Assembly (NCBI GenBank): GCA_003024985.2 | Contig: PXIH01S0000831.1 | DNA from: Euperipatoides rowelli | Taxonomy: Eukaryota; Onychophora; Udeonychophora; Euonychophora; Peripatopsidae | Strand: one strand, 5' to 3' | DNA length: 27,478 bases | Part shown: piece after piece, positions 19,502-27,478 of the stretch | Numbering within the stretch: position 1 is the stretch's first letter | Layout: each line of letters begins with the position of its first letter | Notes under the pieces: model-generated | What the model saw: the letters and a program-made list of their open reading frames with translations, nothing else | The model's database searches: none | Told to the model about the DNA's origin: nothing | Translations under genes and position numbers: made by a program

Positions 19502-22073
19502 GTAAAAAGAAATTAAAAATTTAAAGGTTTTTAAGTTAAAAGTTGAGAACATAATTAATTTACCTTCATCCCACTTAACATACTGTAGAACACAGATCTA
19601 CTGTATCTTAATCACACAAACGGCAAGCATTTTTATAATAATGTTTTTAATTTCCACTTTGCTGAATTTTACCAAGAATCATTATGCTAAACTATTTTGG
19701 CAACTTTTTTTTTTTTTTTAAATAATAGTAAATTTGGAACATTTTTAATCACTCTTTTGTTGCGAATGATAATACAAGAGAGAAAAATTGTAATAAAGCT
19801 TTAAATTTAAAAAAAAAAAAAAAAAGAATCTCTAGTTGAAAACTACGTTTTTTAACTTCTTTTTAAATACTGTACATACTGTAACACCGGAGGATAGAAC
19901 ACAGTCGGTGAGTCGGTCTGTGAATGAGAGTGTGTGCTTGCGGAAAATATCCTTTTTAACTTTCAGCTTCACTATTACTCTCTTTTATCTCTTTCCATCC
20001 ATGCCCTTGCCAAAATTTTCATAGTTTTATTAATTATGTCTCAGTTAAAACTTGTCAACCCAAGATTGTTATAAATTCTCTATCAGTTCTAAAATTACAG
20101 GCCAGTTTTTTCCCCCAAACCTTTTTCTTTAACTTAGAAAAAAGTTGAGAAGCAATTTAATAGATGATTATTTACTCCTGATTATCTTCACAGCTGAATG
20201 ACAATGTGTCCTATTAGTTGGAATCAGAAGTAGGCAAGAGGGAGAGGTGAGTAGTCTTTATTAATGATGTCACACTTTTTCTAACATTTTACACATATAG
20301 CTTATCACAATAATAAAGTGCTATATTTTCTTCTCCCTTTGTTTTGTCACATCAGATCAAATAATTTAAAATAAAATGTAATTAAAATCATTTTAATTTA
20401 GAACAAAATAAAAATGTCATGAAAACTTTAAACTAAAAATTTACAAATTCTCAGTGATATTTTTTTTATAAGTATGATGTCGTACATTGATGACCTCCCT
20501 CTCCCATCACAATTTTACAAACCCCATTCAAATCCTGACATACATGCCCCCACCAGGACCTTTTATTCATAACTGAGTTTGCATACACACTATCATCAAA
20601 CCCCCTTCCCCACCCCCACGACTACTAAAATTATTTTGCTAACTTTCCCTCTCCCTCCATCATTTTTCATTTGTGGCCTAGTGCTTGTGATTTAAGATAC
20701 AGGTACAGTATATATGGGCAGGCCCACTCATTGAATTGTGCACCAATGTGTGTTGTGTTATAAGTTATCTGGAGAAATTTTTCCAAAGATTTACGTTATA
20801 GGGAAATTTGTTTGCCTGAAGATATTTTGCACCCTTGGGAGCTAGTGGAGGTGGGTGAATTTCCATTTGTTTGCTATTTTGTAAAAGTTGTATTATCAAA
20901 TAATATGGTGAAGCTATAACTGTATTTAGCCAGCTGATTTTATTTTGACTGCCAGGAATTGCCAAATGATGTGAGCCTACTGATTGTGGTCTTCATATGG
21001 TGAGGTTCTTTAGTGTTTTGAGGATTTTTCACGTTTTATCAATGTCAATTATTATTTTTTTTTTTAAATGTTGGATTCCATTCTTGCTTTCCGTTAAACT
21101 TCATGTTTTCATTTTTATTTGTTGGTTTAATTGTATGTCTTTCAACAAAATCAGTAAGCTTCTCTTCATGTTAGCGTAATAAATAAATTGTGACGTTCAT
21201 GAAAGAATTACAGTACCATACTATTGTAAAATTAAATTTTGCCGCTTTTTTTTTTTAAGTTTTAATGAGAAATTAAAATATTTAATTATTTGATCAAACT
21301 AAAAACTGAAAGACAGTTTAATTTTCCTCTTCCAATATTTTGGATTTATTATTTTTTTTTTTCAATACCAGTAGCCTAATTGAATTTATTTTTCACATTT
21401 TGTTTTCTTTTTTTTTTTGTGTGTGTGTGTGTGTGTGTACGCGCAAAGACATCAGTCCGGTGGTAGCTTAGCTTAAAAAATAAAGTTGGTGGTTTAAAAT
21501 AAAATTGGCACCTATAAATTGTTCACTAAATTAAAGAATTCCATAATAAAAGACTAGGAAATCATTTACAGTACAGTACATTATTTTAAAATTGAAAAGA
21601 CAGTGGAATTTACAAGGCTATAATTTAAAAATAGGAAAAGTTTGAGTGCAATTGTTGAAATGAATTTGAGTAGTATAAACTAATATTTACACCTATTTGC
21701 TTATTTTATCTATGACAAGCAATCATATTTAAATGAAAAGTGATAAGCAAATACTAACCTATAAATTTGATTTAACCAGTTAATCATTGCTTTATCCACT
21801 AAATAGTTTCTTAGTGAAGAGATTTAATTTAATCAGTAATCCACAGTGCTATTTCTTAGTAACTGACCAGTGGTTAGTTTCTAACTATAGAATATTATGT
21901 TTTCATAACCGAGTATATAATCTAATCTGTTTGTTTAGTTAATTGACAAAATGATAATAAAAATATCCTGTACTTGACTGATTAGCTGTTAAATTACCAG
22001 CTAGTTTAGAGAGAAAAAACATACCTTAAAATTAAGAGCCATTTTTTTAAGAATCAAACAGATAAAATAGTTG
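19502..22073. other. Long AT-rich stretch without a recognised gene
   Basis: It contains T and A homopolymers, a (GT)10 microsatellite at 21419-21438, and heptamers of the TACTGTA type (19581, 19600, 19867 and others). Small frames near 20765-21179 have no recognisable features. Confidence 0.6.
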
Positions 22074-22673
22074 ACCTCACCAATTTTAATGAAACTTGGG
22101 TCAAAGTTTCTACTAATAGGGTAGATGTAACAGGTAAAATATTTTTACCTACACTTCAACTGTTTGGCCTCAGGGTAGGGTCAAAGTTCACTCCCAGCAA
22201 TTGACAATATAATGTAGGCTACCAATTTTATTAGCCAAGAGCTCATTGCACTGAAAAGTATCATATTGCAAAGTACTCTATCCCTACTTTCAAGTCATGA
22301 TATTATTTTCATGGGATACCCTCAGTGCAATTTGTTACAGTATTGGCAAATAATACGCTGTATGTTACAAGTGTGCCTAAAATTGTGGCTTGCTCTGTAA
22401 GTGTCCCAATGTTTTTTATGCATGATTGTGTTCTGCCTACTATATACTATTGTTAGCAATTATCAATTTAATGGGGCACCCAAAGTGTTTCCTCAAAAAC
22501 TAATTTTACTACACTCAATTGTTCAAAATCACATTTTTGGCAACCCTTTATCATGTTGCACTGATAGTCTGTAATTTTAAGTTTGGCATAATTTTAATAT
22601 CTCAACCTTTGTCTTAAAAAAAGTGGACGCGGAGCAATGGGATCTGCAGACAATTTTAATATATGCAACAATG
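22074..22673 (+). repeat. Left arm of a 2.06-kb foldback (large inverted repeat)
   Basis: From ACCTCACCAA (22074) to GCAACAATG (22673) this arm matches the complement of 24137-23511 along its whole length, at roughly 80-85% identity by eye, with several small indels. Anchors include GACCCTACCCTGAGGCCAAA (as complement) near 22168-22187, ATGTTTTTTATGCATGATTG near 22409-22428, and GTTGCACTGATAGTCTGTAA near 22556-22575. TTGCACTGA or its complement recurs several times inside the arm and forms a smaller nested inverted pair at about 22245-22330. No protein frame is present. Confidence 0.9.
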
Positions 22674-23510
22674 AACTTAGTCCTCTTTACCATTGTTTTA
22701 CATATTTTAAATAATCAAAAAAAAAATTTTTTTTTACTATTTTGTATAAGTTAGTAAATATTTACACAATGAAAACATTTAAAGACTTTAATTTCACAAC
22801 TAATGTAAAAGTAGAACTAATAAATTATGATAGGCCTAGTGCATCACTTTTGCTTCTATTTTTTTTTTTTAAAAAAAAGCATGAAACTTCTGGAACATTG
22901 GATAACTGAATTTTATATTATATTTATTTTAAAACCTTTTATTCATATAATTTTCAGAGAGAGATTCTGACTTACTGATGGCTAGTGATTATGTTAATTT
23001 TTTTCATCTGTAACCTATGTTTTAGATATGAAATTAGAATTGCTTACCATACTAAATTTGAAACAGTTTTATTCAATTTTGAAGGATTAAGAAAACTTTT
23101 TTTTTTAAAAAAAGTAACCCTTAAAAGTCCTAAACCAGCTGCAATAGTCACTAATTTAAGCTTTTTAAACTCATCTCTTTAAGTTCATGGCCTATCTTAA
23201 AAAAAATAGAATCCATTTAAGTTTTATGAATTGTTTGGTTTTAAAAGGAAAACCACTTTGTGCATCAAGGCTTTTCTTGTTTTCTAAAGACCTAAGTTGA
23301 ATATGAAATATCACCAAAGTTATCATCCAAAGCATTAATAAATTTCTACAAAAAACATTGTTTTTTAGCTATTAAATGAACCCAAAACCAATTTTTTTTA
23401 ATATTTTAGTACCATGCCCCCCCCCCCCCCCCCCTTTTTTTTTTTTTTTTTTTGTGGGGTCCTGACCATGTCCATGTTTTCACGAAATTGCCAAGCTAGA
23501 GGTATAATTT
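22674..23510. other. Spacer between the foldback arms
   Basis: About 840 bases of AT-rich DNA with self-complementary tracts A10T9 (22717-22735), T12A8 (22859-22878) and T10A7 (23097-23113), and the homopolymer pair C18T19 (23417-23453). No transposase or other coding frame is recognisable; a 65-codon frame at 22985-23182 has no features. Confidence 0.65.
23417..23453. repeat. C18-T19 homopolymer pair
   Basis: Eighteen C are followed directly by nineteen T. On the minus strand this is A19G18, a long homopurine run that could form unusual structures. Its exact length is unreliable in most sequencing. Confidence 0.9.
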
Positions 23511-24137
23511 CATTGTTGCATATATTAAAATTGGCTGCAGATCCCATTGTTCTGCTTCCACTTTCTTTAAGACTAAGATTGAGGCTTTAAAATTATGACA
23601 AGCTTAAAATTACAGACTATCAGTGCAACAAGATACAGGTTTGCCAAAAATGTGATTTTGAACGATCGAGTGCACAGTAAAATTATTTTTGGGAGAAACA
23701 CTAAGGGTGCCCCATTAAATTGGCAATTTCTAACAATAGTATATAGTAGGCTGAACACAATCATGCATAAAAAACATTGAGGCACTTACAGTGCAAGACA
23801 CAATTACATCACATTTAGGCACACTTGTAAAATAAAGAGTATTATTTGCCAATACTGTATCAAATTGCACTGAAAATAATAATATTCCTTGAAAGTATAG
23901 GGATAGAGTACTTTGCAAATTGCTATATGATGATACTTTATATGGGGAACTCTCAGTGCAATGAGATATTCGCTAACAAAGTTGGTACCTTATATTCTGT
24001 CAATCGCTGGGAGTGAACTTTGACCCTACCCTGAGGCCAAATAGTTGAAGTGTAGGTAAAAATATTTTACCTGTTACATCTGCCGTAATACATATTAGTA
24101 GAAACTTTGACCCAAGTTTCATTAAATTTGGTGAGGT
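23511..24137 (-). repeat. Right arm of the 2.06-kb foldback
   Basis: This is the inverted partner of 22074-22673. It carries CATTGTTGCATATATTAAAA at the inner end and TTTGGTGAGGT at the outer end. Compared with the left arm it has an extra 20-30 bases near 23925-23950 and lacks a matching piece elsewhere, so the arms have diverged independently. No target-site duplication is evident outside (TAGTTG on the left, AAAAAATTAC on the right). Confidence 0.9.
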
Positions 24138-25349
24138 AAAAAATTACTCTCAAGAATTTGTCTATAGTTCTAGACTTTGGAATCATGTTTGTCTGTTTTG
24201 ATTGCTCGAATTATTTTTCATTTCACATAGTCATTTATTATAGGCCATGATGATAATTATTGAATTAAGACTAAATTGTGCAACTATGCAAGGTAAAATC
24301 CTGAATGTCTATGAAAAGGTAAATACTCTAGACATGAACTGAAATTATTAACAAGGCTATAATAAGAGAAAAGATTGTTCAAATACACAATATTGCCTAT
24401 AATTAAAAAAAACAAAACACTTTAACGTGAATTTTCCTTAGGATCAGCTTTAGGAAAAATAAAATAGTTCATTAGTTTACTTAAAAAATTAGAGCAAAAT
24501 ATATACTGTAGTATAATAGGAGAAATTGTCTTTTGTAGGAACTATTCAAATTAAATGAAGAGAAAAGAATAGCAGACTAGAGCATCATTTATTGGAATTG
24601 GACAAAGTAGAGTATATGCTTTAGCATTGCTCCTCAATTTGAAAAAAGGGGGGCATGTCTCATTTGTTCAGAGTTACTATCTTCATGTTTCTTCAGCAGA
24701 GTTTTGTCAAGCCACTCTGTGAATAAGGTAAATTTTATCCTCTACTTTAAAAGTGGATTTACACTAATTTTTTTTTCACGTTATGCCAACCTTGATATAG
24801 TTTACATTTATGTAGCACTACAATATATGCAGTGTATTTTAATATTCTAGTAAAATGGCTATATTAAATACGAAATCACACTCTGCTTTATTTGTAAAAG
24901 TGAAGAAAAAGAGAAATCCGTAATTAGGTCTGCCCAGCTACCCAACCTAAGATGTGTAGCTATTTATTTATTTTTTCTCTAAACTGACCTAGACTTATTT
25001 TTCATTTAAAATGTCCCGTTTGCTTACGTAGGTACATAAAAAGTCTTCCCTTGAATAATCTTTAATGATTTTCCCTACTGACTTGAGGTATAACAATAAT
25101 GGCAAAATTTTATAGAATCTTCCTGATTAAATTTCGGGTTTATTTATTTCAATTGCACATACCTGTATGAATACAAAGAAACAATTTGAAAGAAGCTAAA
25201 AGCCTTGATCAAATAAAACATTCATAAAATAAATTTGATTTGACTTTGAAAGGCCCTAACAGCCTAGTCCCAAAGGATGTGGGCCTAATTCACATGTATT
25301 AAAATAAACTAAGAAACTAAGTTAAAAAATAAATATAAGAAAGAAAAAT
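24138..25349. other. AT-rich stretch, no gene seen
   Basis: Low-complexity AT-rich DNA with no coding, tRNA or repeat signal strong enough to name. The first 30 bases (AATTACTCTCAAG) may extend the foldback weakly. Confidence 0.6.
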
Positions 25350-25960
25350 AGGAAGTTAGATCATGCATTTGTTCAGATTATAATAATTTGGATCATTCCA
25401 TAGTAGCCCAGCATGTATTTTATATAAGAAAATTAGCTCTTATGCTTGCATAGACCAATAAATAACTTTCTATAACTCTCACAATTTTATTTATACAAGA
25501 AGTTAAAACTACCATTTAATTAATCATTTTGCATTGATCTTGGAATTCTCTCTATAACCATAACCCGGGCTTAATTTATATAAAGAATTAAGATTGTGCA
25601 TTAAGTTACTGTAGTACAAGGAAGTTAGGTCACATGTTTACCAATATCATGTGACTCCATAATTCTCACTTTTAGCTTAGTTTATACAAGTAAATTAGAT
25701 ATGCAAAATTTGCATAAACATGTGATTCAATTATGCTAACATTCAAGGAAGTTAGAGCATGCATATTTTTTTTAATTTTTTTATGCATAAATCACCTGAC
25801 TTTGTGATCACTACTATTTGTTTGTTTATACAAGGAAATCAGATAATACATGTCTATAGCTGGATCATGTAATCATTTCCATAATCTGTATTCATTTAGT
25901 TTACACATGTGAATAGCTCCAGTAACTTCCTTTACCATTCACTTAGTTTATACAAGAAAG
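25350..25960. repeat. Degenerate tandem repeat built on TATACAAGGAAGTTAG
   Basis: Variants of TATACAAGGAAGTTAGATCATGCA recur near 25350, 25421, 25492, 25574, 25613, 25683, 25743, 25827 and 25949. Between them a second theme recurs: ATGTGAT(C)A..CCATAAT(C)T.. The spacing is irregular, mostly about 60-85 bases or twice that. It looks like an old satellite or minisatellite eroded by mutation. Confidence 0.5.
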
Positions 25961-27004
25961 GTAATGCAGATACATATCACATAGCCTACTGTATGTAAAT
26001 TATTTCATAATCCCCACTAAAGCATTTTGATTTAAATTACTGCCAATCTTAACACTTTCAAACAAATTCCAGTTATTAAATAATTAAACTATCATCATCT
26101 TATAATGTTTTTTAGGTAGACCTATCCATCTAATTTAAAAATATATTCTTGGGCACTTAAAATGTGCACAGTTAAATATATTACACAGCTCCTCTTTTGA
26201 TCTAGCACCATTTGCATGCATGCAGACAATATAACTCAGGAAGGGGGAATGGTTCTAAGAAAAATAACATTTTTTCTAGCCATTATTTGTTGGGCATCTT
26301 TCTAGCAAACATTTATAAGCATTAATTTCCCCTCATTCACTCTGAACATTTATGCAGTTCTCATGACAAAATTAACCTTGTATAAATTTAACTTGACTAG
26401 AGTAATTATAAGGCATTTTACAAGCTATTTTACAAGCTATGAATATGCTGTTTACTAGCATGTAACTTACACCTTCAAATTTAACCAATGATTGTTATAC
26501 CTTAAGTGATAAAGGAAATAAACATTAGATTTCAAAGTACATGAAAAGTGGTCAAGAGTTAAAATCATATTTTAGAAAATGTGATCGGACAGGCAAAACA
26601 AAAATTGTCACATTTTAGAAAAAGTATTTTATTCAGAAAACTAACTAGTTTTTATAAATTATGTTAATTTTTACAGATAATGTATTATAAATGGCACATA
26701 ATTAAAAATAGTTCTTATGGCATAGGTCAAATAAATGTAACCAAGTATTTTTGTCGGCCACGGAGAGGAATCAAATTTTTCTTATTATTTTTAATTACTA
26801 TGGGTCTTTCAAAAAATATAAGTTCCAAATAATAACCCTATTGTGCAATTGTCTCCTAGACATGCATAAAAACTTAAATTAATTTTGGACTAGACCTTGT
26901 CGGATGTTTTTAAGCCATGCCCATTACATTTTAACTCAGATCCTCAGATTTTCTCAACCTCCGTTAAGTTCAATAATCCTCCGATGCCTTTAAACCAAAC
27001 ATTA
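25961..27004. other. AT-rich stretch, no gene seen
   Basis: There is no coding frame. TGCATGCATGCA near 26214 is a short alternating palindrome. The last 100 bases (AAGCCATGCCCATT, AATCCTCCGATGCC) may be very degenerate copies leading into the satellite. Confidence 0.6.
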
Positions 27005-27478
27005 ACTTTAATCCAATTAATAAATTATTATGCCAAACCCTTGTCAGCAAGCAATGAATGTACACTTTAATCCAAATAAGCGAATCAATGCATGCTCCAA
27101 CCCTAATCCAAATAATTAATGAATGTGAATTTTAATCCACACTAGGGAATCCATAAACAAAATAGTCAATGCTAATCCAAAATAAGTAGTGAATTAATAA
27201 ACATGCCCAACCCTAATGCAAACAAGCAATCAATGAATATGCACGCTAATCAAATAAATGAATCCAAAAACATGTCCAACTCTAATCCAAATAAGAAATC
27301 AATGAATGTGCACTCTAATCCAAATAAATGAATCCATAAACATGTCCAACCCTAATGAAAATAAGCAATCATTGAATATGCATGCTAATCCAAATAAATG
27401 AATCCATAAACATGCCCAACCCTAATGCAAATAAGCAATCAATGAATATGCACGCTAATCCAAATAAATGAATCCATA
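27005..27478. repeat. Satellite-like tandem repeat, about 70-bp unit, truncated at the window edge
   Basis: CATGCCCAAC or CATGTCCAAC starts at 27202, 27271, 27341 and 27411, giving periods of 69, 70 and 70. Each unit has two related halves sharing CTAATCCAAATAA followed by GCAATCAATGAATATGCA or ATGAATCCATAAACATG, so the 70-mer is probably a dimer of about 35. Copies left of 27200 are more diverged and include a partial unit. The array is most regular at the right edge and continues beyond it. Confidence 0.92.

Noticed and set aside
21440-21480. tRNA-like stretch after the (GT)10 repeat (GGTGGTAGCTTAGCTT)
   Set aside because: The box A match fails at a fixed position and there is no box B downstream.
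27005-27478. CRISPR-like array
   Set aside because: The repeats are contiguous with no unique spacers, the unit is a 70-bp dimer, and the DNA is eukaryotic. It is a satellite.

Overview
The window is AT-rich eukaryotic DNA from an animal, almost certainly an invertebrate. The signs are a long, spliceosomal-genome-like non-coding background, poly(A)-type gene ends, LINE, SINE, hAT-MITE and LTR-type transposon remains, microsatellites and a diverged metazoan nuclear protein gene. The PNUTS protein has a SLPDSPHEAD block that reads closest to arthropod versions as I remember them, but I cannot place the phylum with confidence. There is one scaffold gap of 133 N (14249-14381).

Only one protein gene is clear. 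It is a complete, uninterrupted 743-codon reading frame at 3712-5943 (+) encoding PNUTS/PPP1R10, the nuclear PP1-targeting subunit of the PTW/PP1 phosphatase complex. All the landmark parts are present: TFIIS-type N-terminal domain, PP1-docking KSVTW plus FFFF segment, RG-rich tail and CCCH zinc finger. Vertebrate orthologues are split into many exons, so the single-exon state is notable. Its upstream region (about 2920-3711) holds an inverted CCAAT box, an ATGGCGGAC (YY1-like) motif and a small CpG-containing patch. Its 3' UTR appears to end near 6320, after AATAAA at 6296.

The rest is repeat-derived or featureless AT-rich DNA. From left to right it holds: a LINE reverse-transcriptase remnant on the minus strand (1-251); a 96-bp hairpin just upstream of the PNUTS promoter region (2818-2913); a dense TACAGTA/TACTGTA cluster just past the PNUTS poly(A) site (6325-6688); an inverted-repeat element (7830-8079); an isolated candidate exon (8705-8833); a three-copy motif (9636-9987); three consecutive hairpins (11120-11364); a 57-bp-arm inverted-repeat element (12361-12649); a well-preserved 316-bp hAT-type MITE with a perfect 8-bp target duplication (13020-13335); a tRNA-derived SINE (about 13932-14038); and a GC-richer block with LTR-like ends next to the gap (14384-15451).

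Further right are a perfect 26-bp palindrome (19476-19501), a 2.06-kb foldback with about 600-bp arms (22074-24137), an old degenerate tandem repeat (about 25350-25960) and a roughly 70-bp satellite that runs off the right edge (27005-27478). The heptamer TACAGTA/TACTGTA, often joined to TAGGCTA, is scattered over the whole window. I found no bacterial-type systems, CRISPR arrays or operons.
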